Shown in pieces: positions 1-5,029 of a stretch of 5,029 nt of DNA. The translations under genes were made by a program, and so were the position numbers. The notes under the pieces are model-generated. The model had not been told where the DNA came from and ran no database searches. It saw only the letters and a program-made list of their open reading frames with translations. Each line of letters opens with the position of its first letter. The first letter of the stretch is position 1. The stretch is from JBHHYR01 sp046757585 (lineage in GTDB: Bacteria; Desulfobacterota; Binatia; HRBIN30): assembly GCA_046757585.1 (NCBI GenBank), contig JBHHYR010000258.1, forward strand, positions 1 through 5,029, given 5' to 3'.

Positions 1-682
1 GCCCCACCGAGAGCATGAAAATAACGGCCGCGCTCAGCTGCATCCACACCAGCAGCGGCAGGCGAAAGAGCGTTAGGCCAGGGGCTCGCATGTTGATGGC
101 GGTGGTCAGGAAGTTCACCCCGCCCATCAGGAACGAGGCGAACTCCAGCGCCAGGGCCACCAACCAGAGATTCATGCCCCAACCGACCCCGGTGTACACC
201 GGATCGGCCGAGAGCGGCGCGTAACCCGTCCACCCCGCTGCCGGCGCACCCCCCGGCACAAAGAACGACGCGAGCAGCACGACGGACGCCACGCACAGCG
301 TCCAGAACGACATCATATTCAGGCGGGGGAAGGCCATATCGGGCGCGCCGACCATCAGTGGAATCAGGAAGTTGCCGAAGCCACCGAGCAAGAGGGGCAT
401 GGCGACGAAAAACACCATGACGGTACCGTGCATGGTGACCAGCGCGTTGTAGAAGTCGGGCTCGATATAGCCCCACCCCGGTACCGGGGTCTCCGGCCAT
501 GCCAACTGCCAGCGGATCAGATACGCGGTGAGTCCGCCGACGAGTGCCATGAACAGTGCCAGCGAAAGGTACTGCCTGCCAATGACTTTGTGGTCGACCG
601 AGAACACGTAGGTTCGCCAGAAGCCCCGCGGCTTGCGGTGCTCCTCATGCGTGACTGGTTGCGAGACGGCGTGCATCCTCAT
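1..682 (-). CDS. coxA: Cytochrome c oxidase subunit I, N-terminal part (cut by window edge)
   Basis: Catalytic subunit of a proton-pumping heme-copper oxidase in the cytoplasmic membrane, which reduces O2 to water. I translated the 227 codons present. They begin MRMHAVSQ and contain the family block SVDHKVIG (28-35), then about five hydrophobic helices (roughly 34-56, 81-110, 125-142, 170-195, and from 208 to the edge). His85 in VTMHGTVMVFF is the expected axial ligand of the low-spin heme. GAPDMAFPRLN (112-122) supplies Asp115 and Asn122, and Asn104 lies in FGNFLIP; these match the D-channel entrance residues of A-type oxidases (Asp132, Asn139 and Asn121 in Rhodobacter sphaeroides numbering). 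The CuB/heme a3 histidines and the helix VI glutamate lie beyond the edge. The ATG at 682 overlaps the coxB stop as ATGA; a second ATG two codons later (676) is also possible. GGAG inside the end of coxB can serve as ribosome binding site. The family call is very safe; the exact start is less certain. Confidence 0.96.
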   Translation of the reverse strand, partial: MRMHAVSQPVTHEEHRKPRGFWRTYVFSVDHKVIGRQYLSLALFMALVGGLTAYLIRWQLAWPETPVPGWGYIEPDFYNALVTMHGTVMVFFVAMPLLLGGFGNFLIPLMVGAPDMAFPRLNMMSFWTLCVASVVLLASFFVPGGAPAAGWTGYAPLSADPVYTGVGWGMNLWLVALALEFASFLMGGVNFLTTAINMRAPGLTLFRLPLLVWMQLSAAVIFMLSVG

Positions 683-1398
683 CGCGCTCCGCTGGCCACC
701 CGCACCGCGCGCTCCGCTCCCGCCGCTACGCCGGGCGGCCAGTGTTCGTCCAGCCAGCGCCGACAGTCACCCGCGGCGTGTACCGTCAGGAAGGCCCGCA
801 TGTTGTAGTGTCCGAACCCGCACAGCTCGGCGCACGCGAGCTCGTAGCGGCCGGGTTTCGTCGCATTGAACCATGCTCTGATCGTGCGGCCGGGCAGGAC
901 GTCTTGCTTGAGGCGTACGTGAGGGAGGAAGAAGCTGTGAATCACGTCCGTGGATCGCAGGCTGACGTGAACGTTCTGCCCGGCCGGGACATGCAGCTCG
1001 TTCTCGAGCGTCAGGTCGTCTGCCGTTTGGAACGTACCGTCAGGGCCGGGATAGGTGAACTCCCAGTTGAACTGCTTCGCGGTCACAGCAACCTCCACGC
1101 CGCCGGCTGGCGCGCGCTCCTTGATCTTCGCCCACGCCGGCCCTCCTGCCGCCTCGATGCCGAGATCGAGGACCATCACGATTGCAGCGGGCACCAGCAC
1201 CCAGGCCACCTCGGTCAGCCGTTCACCGCGGCGATACGTCGCCCCGCGGCCCGGCCTCCTGCGGTATCGGATGATGAAAAACAACAAGGCCCCTTCGGTC
1301 AGCAGAAACCAGAACCCGACGACGCAGTAGATCAGGAAGAAGACCGAATCGATGTCTCCCCCATAGGTCGAGATGTTCTCCGGGAACCAACGCAGCAT
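679..1398 (-). CDS. coxB: Cytochrome c oxidase subunit II with CuA site
   Basis: Subunit II accepts electrons from cytochrome c through its dinuclear CuA centre and passes them to subunit I. Counting from the ATG at 1398 (239 residues), two membrane helices sit at about 18-43 and 63-81, followed by a periplasmic cupredoxin domain. The block QFNWEFTYPG (109-118) is the conserved aromatic patch. His154 in VIHSFFLP, then Cys189, Glu191, Cys193, His197 and Met200 in CAELCGFGHYNM, give the complete CuA ligand set. There is no obvious cleavable signal peptide and no fused cytochrome c domain (no CxxCH after the cupredoxin), so this is a short form. A GTG one codon earlier (1401) could also start it, but AGGAG lies 6 nt before the ATG and only 3 nt before the GTG, so ATG is preferred. 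It overlaps the ferritin-like gene's stop by one base (TGATG) and coxA by four, implying translational coupling. Confidence 0.97.
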   Translation of the reverse strand: MLRWFPENISTYGGDIDSVFFLIYCVVGFWFLLTEGALLFFIIRYRRRPGRGATYRRGERLTEVAWVLVPAAIVMVLDLGIEAAGGPAWAKIKERAPAGGVEVAVTAKQFNWEFTYPGPDGTFQTADDLTLENELHVPAGQNVHVSLRSTDVIHSFFLPHVRLKQDVLPGRTIRAWFNATKPGRYELACAELCGFGHYNMRAFLTVHAAGDCRRWLDEHWPPGVAAGAERAVRVASGAR

Positions 1399-2012
1399 CA
1401 CCAGCTCCTCTCCATTGAGGGCTGCCGTTCTGACGGGACGAACAGGGAGAATCCGAACGCTTCGCGTTCGCTCCTGTCGAGCGCAGCGACAACGGTGGCG
1501 TCAGCTGCTCGGAATCGACGCACGGCGTGTGCAACCCTGTCCGCGCCTTCCACGGCTGCCAACTCCCGCAGTCGCTGCCCCACCCACGCGAGGTGCCACG
1601 TCTCATCCTTCAAGAGCGTCCGGAGCAGCCGCCGAGTCTCCGTATCCACCGCGGCAGCCTTCGCATGCGCCACATAGCGTTGGCGCGCACGTTCCTCGGC
1701 GACCAGGGTAATCGCATAGAAATCAACGATGCCGCGCGGCACTGCCCCGGCTTGCGCCATGCGCGCCTGGTAGCCATCGCTGACGATCTCGGGAGCCGCC
1801 CCCAGATCGACGATCCGCTCCGTGATCAACGCCGCATGCCGGGTCTCATCCGCCAAGTGACGGGCAAGGTTGAGCTGGGCGGTGGGATCGTCTAGCCGCA
1901 ACGTCAGCCGCAGGAGTAACGCCGCACCGCGCACTTCGGCGTCCCGGTAGTAGCTCAGCGTGCGGATCACTCTCGGGTCGTGCGGATCGATCGGCTCGTC
2001 TTGCCGGGGCAT
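1398..2012 (-). CDS. Ferritin-like four-helix protein with diiron-site motifs
   Basis: 204-residue, mostly helical, soluble protein with no signal peptide or membrane segment. It shows the spaced carboxylate and histidine pattern of the ferritin-like superfamily: Glu26 (YRDAEVRGA), Glu56-x-x-His59 (ADETRHA), Glu106 or Glu107 (VAEERARQRY) and Glu137-x-x-His140 (KDETWHLAW), one per predicted helix. That is enough to ligate two irons. Known members include iron stores, peroxide-scavenging rubrerythrin-like proteins and oxygenase or oxidase subunits; the sequence does not tell which, and no rubredoxin-type CxxC is present. The gene starts 43 nt after the truncated amidohydrolase and its stop overlaps the coxB start (TGATG), so it is almost certainly made together with the oxidase subunits. 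A role in iron handling or oxidant protection around the oxidase is inference. The ribosome binding site before the ATG is weak (AGAGAG-like), but no better start is visible. Confidence 0.82.
   Translation of the reverse strand: MPRQDEPIDPHDPRVIRTLSYYRDAEVRGAALLLRLTLRLDDPTAQLNLARHLADETRHAALITERIVDLGAAPEIVSDGYQARMAQAGAVPRGIVDFYAITLVAEERARQRYVAHAKAAAVDTETRRLLRTLLKDETWHLAWVGQRLRELAAVEGADRVAHAVRRFRAADATVVAALDRSEREAFGFSLFVPSERQPSMERSW
1405..1409 (-). promoter_or_regulatory. Ribosome binding site of coxB
   Basis: AGGAG on the minus strand, inside the last codons of the ferritin-like gene, 6 nt before the ATG at 1398. The spacing favours this ATG over the GTG immediately before it. Confidence 0.65.
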
Positions 2013-2055
2013 CGCAGTCGTCTCTCTGTCGGCAATGGTACGTGGACGCTAGAGC

Positions 2056-2559
2056 CTAGTCGCTACTGGCCCGGCGGGGGGCCAGGCCATACAGCGCCGC
2101 GGCATTCCCTGCCACGACCTGCTGGCGCTCGGCGTCCGGAACACCCGCGAACTGCTCGGCGAGCCAGTCGTTGTACGCGCGGATGCAGGCGCGGCGGAGT
2201 TCGGCGTCCGCCATCGCCGTGAACTCCTCGCCGCCCAAGCCGGGCACGGTCGGGAAGAGCACCGAGGCCTCGACGCCGTCCTGGTCCATGTCGGTCAGGC
2301 GCGCCCGCGGATCGTAGCAGCCGCGGCGCATGTCGGCGAAGCCCACGGGATCGATCGTGTACTCCTCGTACCGCTTGCCGGCCATGGCCGAGAGGCCAAT
2401 GTTCATGCGCTCCTGGCCATCGACGAGCCACCAATCCTTACCATCCCGCTTGATGGTGCGCGGCGCGCGGTCGCGCAGCTTGGCCGGCACGCGCTCCTGC
2501 CAGACATCGGGCGGCTCGATGATGTGATCGTCTGCCGAAATGATCCGCTCCCCAGGCAT
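2056..2559 (-). CDS. Internally deleted amidohydrolase-2 family protein, probably inactive
   Basis: Paralogue of the gene just upstream, but only 167 residues against 381. Residues 1-137 match the N-terminal part of the family: DDHIIEPPDVW (10-20), GCYDPRARL (80-88), a DMDQDGVEASVLFPT strand (90-104) and AYNDWLAEQF (128-137). From Gly139 the protein jumps to the family's C-terminal end: GVPDAERQQVVAGNAAALYGL aligns without gaps to residues 350-370 of the intact neighbour, with 9 of 21 identical. About 213 residues are therefore missing in frame, including the segments that carry the metal-binding His (His205 in the neighbour) and the catalytic Asp (Asp329). The first metal motif, Asp10-x-His12, remains. 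The start ATG lies 9 nt after the neighbour's stop, with TGAGGG over that stop as a possible ribosome binding site. It is most likely a decaying gene that still has an open frame; a shortened non-catalytic protein or an assembly error is also possible. Confidence 0.85.
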   Translation of the reverse strand: MPGERIISADDHIIEPPDVWQERVPAKLRDRAPRTIKRDGKDWWLVDGQERMNIGLSAMAGKRYEEYTIDPVGFADMRRGCYDPRARLTDMDQDGVEASVLFPTVPGLGGEEFTAMADAELRRACIRAYNDWLAEQFAGVPDAERQQVVAGNAAALYGLAPRRASSD

Positions 2560-2568
2560 GGGGGACCC

Positions 2569-3714
2569 TCAGGCCGCGGCGCGTTGCGCCGGACGTGCCG
2601 ACACGAACCGGTACAGGCGCCCGGCGTTGTCGCAAAACAATTTCCGCCGCTCGTCTTCCGGGACGCCGAGGCTCATCTCGGTGATCAGCCGCCGCGAGTA
2701 TGGCCAGTCGTTGATGTGATGCGGGAAGTCACTGGCCCACATCATATTCGCGATGCCGACATCGTGGCGGTTGCGGATGCCGTACGGGTCGCGGATGAAC
2801 CCCACCACCCAGTTGCGACGGAAGTACTCGCTCGGGACCAGCACCAGCCGGACCCCGGCCCAGCGCCGGTTCCGCCAGTAGCGGTCGTCGAGGTCCTGCA
2901 GCAGTGACGGCACCCACCCGGCGCCGACCTCGTTGGCCACCATGCGCAAGTTCGGGAAGCGATCGAAGACACCCGCGAAGATCATCTCCGCTATGAGTCG
3001 CGGCATGAAGCTCATCGTGCTCGCGAGCCCGAAGAGCTTGCGCGCGCCACCGGTGACGCCCGCCCCCTGCCGCGGCGTAGCGGGTGTGACCAGGGCAATG
3101 TGGATGCTGACCGGGAGCTCCGCCTCCTCCGCGGCGGCCCAGAACGGATCGTCGGCCGCACCGCACGCCACGTTGCCGCTCGGCCACGTGGTGATGGAAA
3201 CGCCGCGCGCCCCCAGCGTTTTGGCCCGGCGCAGCTCGGCCACCGCCGCCTCGATGCCGGCGTTGGGGATCTGCGCGATGGCGCCGAGCCGTTCGGGCGC
3301 GACAGCGCAGAACTCCTGCGTCAGCCAGTTGTTGAACGCCTCGATGCCGGCGAGGTGAAACTCGCGGTCGCCCGCTGTGATGAAGTACCCCATCGTCCGT
3401 TGCGGCGGGTAGATCAGCGCCGCGTCGATTCCATCGATGTCGAGCAGCTCCAGGCGCCGCCGGGGCTCGTAGCAGCCGGGATCCACGTCGGCATACCTGA
3501 CCCCAGTCCAACGGAACTCGGCGTACGGTTTGCCGACGATGGTCACCAGCCCGAGCGGCTCGGCGCTGTCGCCGAGGATCCAGGCATCCCCACCGTCCTC
3601 GTCTTGACCCAGCCTCGGGGCGCGGTCGTGAAACTTCTTCGGCAGCCACCGCCGCCACAGGTCTGGCGGCTCAATGATGTGTTGATCGGCATCGATGATG
3701 CGATACGCGCGCAT
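2569..3714 (-). CDS. Metal-dependent amidohydrolase-2 family hydrolase or decarboxylase
   Basis: A 381-residue cytoplasmic TIM-barrel protein of the amidohydrolase-2 family (COG2159 type), which includes hydrolases and non-oxidative decarboxylases of aromatic and dicarbonyl acids. The N-terminal signature is IIDADQHIIEPPDLW (6-20), with Asp10-x-His12 in place of the classical His-x-His. His205 lies in LPVSIHI and Asp329 in WASDFPHH, the expected metal-binding and catalytic positions. MVANEVGAGWVPSLLQDLDDRYW (258-280) matches the region where many relatives carry a catalytic His; here it is Asn261-Glu262. The C-terminal GVPEDERRKLFCDNAGRLY (350-368) is the usual family end. Length is normal for the family. 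The substrate cannot be told. The frame is open upstream to 3948, but I start at the ATG at 3714 because AAAGGAG lies 8 nt before it, the family signature follows directly, and an earlier start would overrun the small upstream gene. It follows that gene by 25 nt. Confidence 0.93.
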   Translation of the reverse strand: MRAYRIIDADQHIIEPPDLWRRWLPKKFHDRAPRLGQDEDGGDAWILGDSAEPLGLVTIVGKPYAEFRWTGVRYADVDPGCYEPRRRLELLDIDGIDAALIYPPQRTMGYFITAGDREFHLAGIEAFNNWLTQEFCAVAPERLGAIAQIPNAGIEAAVAELRRAKTLGARGVSITTWPSGNVACGAADDPFWAAAEEAELPVSIHIALVTPATPRQGAGVTGGARKLFGLASTMSFMPRLIAEMIFAGVFDRFPNLRMVANEVGAGWVPSLLQDLDDRYWRNRRWAGVRLVLVPSEYFRRNWVVGFIRDPYGIRNRHDVGIANMMWASDFPHHINDWPYSRRLITEMSLGVPEDERRKLFCDNAGRLYRFVSARPAQRAAA

Positions 3715-3722
3715 GGGCGGTG

Positions 3723-3729
3723 CTCCTTT
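3723..3729 (-). promoter_or_regulatory. Ribosome binding site of the intact amidohydrolase
   Basis: AAAGGAG on the minus strand, 8 nt before the ATG at 3714. It fixes the start and argues against a 78-residue N-terminal extension in the same open frame. Confidence 0.7.
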
Positions 3730-3739
3730 GCGCCTGGCC

Positions 3740-3973
3740 TCAGTGCATGAAGAAGAAGTGGTCCTCGGGGAACAGGCAGCGGCCGCGCCGGTTGAAGCCG
3801 GCCCGGTCGCAGCGGGCGAGGTAATCCTCGCGCACGCGCAGCCACCAGAAGGCGAAGCGTCCCTGCTCTTGTACCCCCTTGACGTACCTCTTGTTGGCCA
3901 GCTCGTGCCACAGCTGCTCGCGTGGCACCGGCCATTGTGGTGGATCATAATCGGCAGTGTGCGGGCTCGTCAT
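3740..3973 (-). CDS. Small aromatic-rich protein of unknown function
   Basis: 77 residues, not recognised. Composition and codon use look genuinely coding: third codon positions are mostly G or C, as in the neighbours, and AAGGGAGG lies 9 nt before the ATG. The chain is hydrophilic at first (ADYDPPQWPVPREQLWHEL, 7-25), then basic and aromatic (GRFAFWWLRVREDYLARC, 38-55), and ends in FPEDHFFFMH (68-77). It has two Cys (55 and 66) and four His but no clear metal motif, no signal peptide and no membrane helix. It ends 25 nt before the amidohydrolase start, which suggests it is the first gene of the operon and may act with that enzyme, for instance as a small accessory protein; this is inference from position only. 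The competing frame over the same bases is the upstream extension of the amidohydrolase, which lacks family signatures. Confidence 0.72.
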   Translation of the reverse strand: MTSPHTADYDPPQWPVPREQLWHELANKRYVKGVQEQGRFAFWWLRVREDYLARCDRAGFNRRGRCLFPEDHFFFMH

Positions 3974-3982
3974 CTCGTCGCG

Positions 3983-3990
3983 CCTCCCTT
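3983..3990 (-). promoter_or_regulatory. Ribosome binding site of the small gene
   Basis: AAGGGAGG on the minus strand, 9 nt before the ATG at 3973. It is a strong Shine-Dalgarno match and part of the case that the 77-residue frame is real. Confidence 0.65.
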
Positions 3991-4029
3991 GGCCGCACCG
4001 CGACCGGTCCGGGTGGTTGCGAAACCTTA

Positions 4030-4045
4030 CTCAGGAACCGTGCCG
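4030..4045 (-). promoter_or_regulatory. Possible sigma54 (-24/-12) promoter, imperfect
   Basis: The minus strand reads CGGCACGGTTCCTGAG. GGCACG matches six of seven bases of the -24 consensus TGGCACG. Ten bases after the GG comes GA where the consensus has GC, so the -12 half is poor. Transcription would start near 4020, about 47 nt before the small gene's ATG. Support is the good -24 half, the position below the TGTTGC cluster and the adjacent sigma54 activator. The wrong base at -12 is a real weakness. Confidence 0.35.
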
Positions 4046-4109
4046 CGCCGTCCCCGCACGCGCGCCGCAGCGCCCGCGCCCCCGCCACCCGGCTGGCCGG
4101 CGCCGTAGG

Positions 4110-4156
4110 TGTTGCACACTGTTTCACATGTTGCGCAACGGTTGTTGCACGCAACA
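4110..4156. promoter_or_regulatory. Cluster of TGTTGC/GCAAC elements, likely activator binding sites
   Basis: TGTTGC occurs three times on the plus strand, at 4110-4115, 4129-4134 and 4143-4148. The last forms a perfect inverted repeat with GCAACA (TGTTGC-AC-GCAACA, 4143-4156), and GTTGCGCAAC at 4130-4139 is a perfect 10-bp palindrome. The centres of the two symmetric sites are about 15 bp apart. Such dyads, roughly 65-125 bp upstream of a -24/-12 promoter, are the usual layout of enhancer sites for Fis-type sigma54 activators. Binding by the neighbouring regulator is inferred, not shown. Confidence 0.55.
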
Positions 4157-4196
4157 GGGCCGATCCGCTGCCCGCCCGTTGAAAAGGCCGGCGGCG

Positions 4197-4223
4197 CCGT
4201 TCGACACGACTCAGGGCGAGCGG
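4197..4223. repeat. REP-like imperfect palindrome
   Basis: CCGTTCG at one end and CGAGCGG at the other form an imperfect inverted repeat (6 of 7 pairs, the seventh a possible G-T wobble) around ACTCAGGG. It resembles the dispersed TTCGAC...CTCAGGGCGAACGG palindromes common between genes in environmental GC-rich genomes. Only one copy is visible here, so its repeated nature is unproven. Confidence 0.3.
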
Positions 4224-4258
4224 ACGAGGTCATTCCAAATCGAGGTGGGGATCCGCCT

Positions 4259-4281
4259 CATGCTGAGCTCGTCGCAGCATG
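4259..4281. repeat. Perfect 7-bp inverted repeat after the regulator gene
   Basis: CATGCTG (4259-4265) and CAGCATG (4275-4281) are perfect inverted arms around a 9-nt loop, 23 nt downstream of the regulator's stop codon. There is no T-run after it on the minus strand, so it is not a standard rho-independent terminator. It could still be an mRNA 3' hairpin or an operator. Confidence 0.35.
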
Positions 4282-4304
4282 GGGTGGGATTGTTCGATGG
4301 GCTG

Positions 4305-5029
4305 TTAGTGCGGACGGGCCGGGACAGGCCCGAGCTTTTTCAGTCGCCGCCAGAGGGTGGTCCGGCTCACGCCGAGCGCGCGGGCGGCCGCCGACTGGTT
4401 GCCGCGATAGCGCGCCAAGGTCTCCAGCGTGCGCTGTGTTTCATCTGCGCGCGCCCGGCGAACGGTCACCGCGGCCGGCGGCCCCAGCACATTCCGCGGC
4501 AACGCGCTGCGCTCGATGACACTGCCCTTCGAACACACCACCGCGTGTTCGAGCGTGTTCTCCAACTCGCGGATGTTGCCGGGCCAGGGGTATTGGAGCA
4601 GGGCGTCCATAACAGCGGGCGCCACGGCCTTGACCTTGCGGCCCTTGCTCGTGAGCCGGGCAAGAATGTGCTCGACGAGCGCCGGAATGTCCTCGCGCCG
4701 CTCCCGCAATGGCGGCAGTTCGATGGGAATGACGTTGAGCCGGTAAAAGAGTTCCGGCCGGAACTGCCCCTGCCCCATCAGCTCGCGTAAATCCCGGTTG
4801 GTGGCGGCGATGACCCGGACGTCGACCCGCAGCGTCTTGGTGCTGCCGACGCGCTCGAACTCCTGCTCTTGCAGGAATCGGAGCAGCTTGACCTGCATGG
4901 ACAGCGACAGTTCGCCGACCTCATCGAGAAACGCCGTCCCGCCGTCGGCCAACTCAAAGCGACCGACCGCGTCGCGAATGGCGCCGGTGAAGGCGCCTCT
5001 GACGTGCCCGACCAGCGCGCTGTCCAGAA
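4305..5029 (-). CDS. Sigma54-dependent transcriptional activator, C-terminal part (cut by window edge)
   Basis: NtrC-family enhancer-binding protein, which uses ATP hydrolysis to open promoters held by sigma54 RNA polymerase. The 240 residues present start inside the AAA+ domain. They show GAFTGA (11-16), the loop that touches sigma54; Walker B GGTAFLDE (29-36); the sensor I stretch VRVIAATNRDL (70-80); the FRPELFYRLNV arginine-finger region (89-99); and the sensor II motif WPGNIREL (148-155). A Fis-type helix-turn-helix closes the protein (NQSAAARALGVSRTTLWRRL, 210-229). Walker A and the N-terminal sensory domain lie outside the window, so the signal and the specific family name cannot be given. 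All visible catalytic motifs are intact. The frame runs in from the edge; the internal ATG-like start at 4952 is a TTG leucine codon and not a real start. The gene lies upstream of, and parallel to, the amidohydrolase operon, whose control region carries dyads suited to a Fis-type activator. Confidence 0.96.
   Translation of the reverse strand, partial: LDSALVGHVRGAFTGAIRDAVGRFELADGGTAFLDEVGELSLSMQVKLLRFLQEQEFERVGSTKTLRVDVRVIAATNRDLRELMGQGQFRPELFYRLNVIPIELPPLRERREDIPALVEHILARLTSKGRKVKAVAPAVMDALLQYPWPGNIRELENTLEHAVVCSKGSVIERSALPRNVLGPPAAVTVRRARADETQRTLETLARYRGNQSAAARALGVSRTTLWRRLKKLGPVPARPH

Larger units (their letters stand above)
3974..4304. other. Intergenic spacer between the activator and the amidohydrolase operon
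   Basis: 331 bp with no credible gene on either strand; the open frames across it are antisense to the flanking genes or have GC-rich low-complexity translations. Read from the regulator end, it holds an inverted repeat at 4259-4281, a REP-like imperfect palindrome at 4197-4223, a cluster of TGTTGC/GCAAC elements at 4110-4156, a very GC-rich tract with a small CCGGC-TG-GCCGG hairpin (4089-4100), and a possible -24/-12 element at 4030-4045. It very likely carries the promoter of the genes starting at 3973. Confidence 0.7.

Noticed and set aside
742..1677. Long plus-strand open frame (311 codons)
   Set aside because: It is antisense to coxB and the ferritin-like gene, both of which have unmistakable family motifs; its translation has no recognisable domain. 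High GC content produces such frames.
2013..2055. Promoter for the ferritin-like/cox genes
   Set aside because: The 43-nt gap has no convincing -35/-10 or -24/-12 pair.
2729..3658. Minus-strand open frame of 309 codons overlapping the amidohydrolase
   Set aside because: It is a frame-shifted shadow with very Arg/Gly-rich translation; the true frame has all the family motifs.
2569..3948. Extended 459-residue version of the amidohydrolase
   Set aside because: The extra 78 residues are Ser/Arg/Ala-rich with no family similarity and overlap the small gene. A strong ribosome binding site precedes the ATG at 3714, directly before the family signature.
4259..4281. Rho-independent terminator for the activator gene
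   Set aside because: The stem is perfect but only 7 bp with moderate GC content, and no run of T follows it on the transcribed sense strand.
3957..4790. Long plus-strand open frame (277 codons)
   Set aside because: It is antisense to the sigma54 activator and crosses the control region; the Arg/Pro/Ala-rich translation has no domain.
4305..4952. Activator read as a complete 215-residue protein starting at 4952
   Set aside because: The frame continues through 4952 to the window edge and includes the GAFTGA motif upstream, so the gene is cut by the edge and this is not its start.

Overview
The window is GC-rich bacterial DNA in which every credible gene lies on the minus strand, so transcription runs from high to low coordinates. 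Read in that order it holds: the C-terminal part of a sigma54-dependent (NtrC-type) activator (4305-5029, cut by the window edge); a 331-bp spacer; a small uncharacterised gene (3740-3973); a full-length metal-dependent amidohydrolase of the amidohydrolase-2 type (2569-3714); a paralogous amidohydrolase that has lost about 210 residues from its middle (2056-2559); a ferritin-like diiron-motif protein (1398-2012); coxB (679-1398); and the start of coxA (1-682, cut by the window edge).

Spacing suggests one or two operons. From 3973 downward the gaps are 25 nt, 9 nt, 43 nt, a 1-nt overlap (TGATG) and a 4-nt overlap (ATGA). The 43-nt gap at 2013-2055 has no obvious terminator or promoter, so the amidohydrolase genes may be co-transcribed with the oxidase genes, although the functions are unrelated on their face. 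The ferritin-like gene, coxB and coxA are clearly translationally linked. CoxB carries a complete CuA site. The visible part of CoxA has the low-spin heme ligand and the start of the D proton channel, so this is an A-type aa3-like cytochrome c oxidase.

The spacer at 3974-4304 is the most suggestive non-coding stretch. It has a cluster of TGTTGC/GCAAC repeats, including one perfect inverted repeat and one perfect palindrome. About 85-110 bp downstream of these, towards the small gene, is an imperfect -24/-12 element. Next to a sigma54 activator with a Fis-type DNA-binding domain, this looks like an upstream activator site plus promoter for the small gene and the amidohydrolases. That link is inference.

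The organism is probably an aerobic or facultatively aerobic, high-GC soil or sediment bacterium. Paired amidohydrolases starting with the DADxHxxEPPD-type signature next to sigma54 regulation and an A-type oxidase recall environmental lineages such as Candidatus Binatota, Rokubacteria or former Deltaproteobacteria, but the window has no marker gene that settles this. The unusual points are the in-frame core deletion in the second amidohydrolase, the unidentified small gene in front of the intact one, and the ferritin-like gene coupled to the oxidase genes. No RNA genes, CRISPR arrays, insertion sequences or clear rho-independent terminators were seen.
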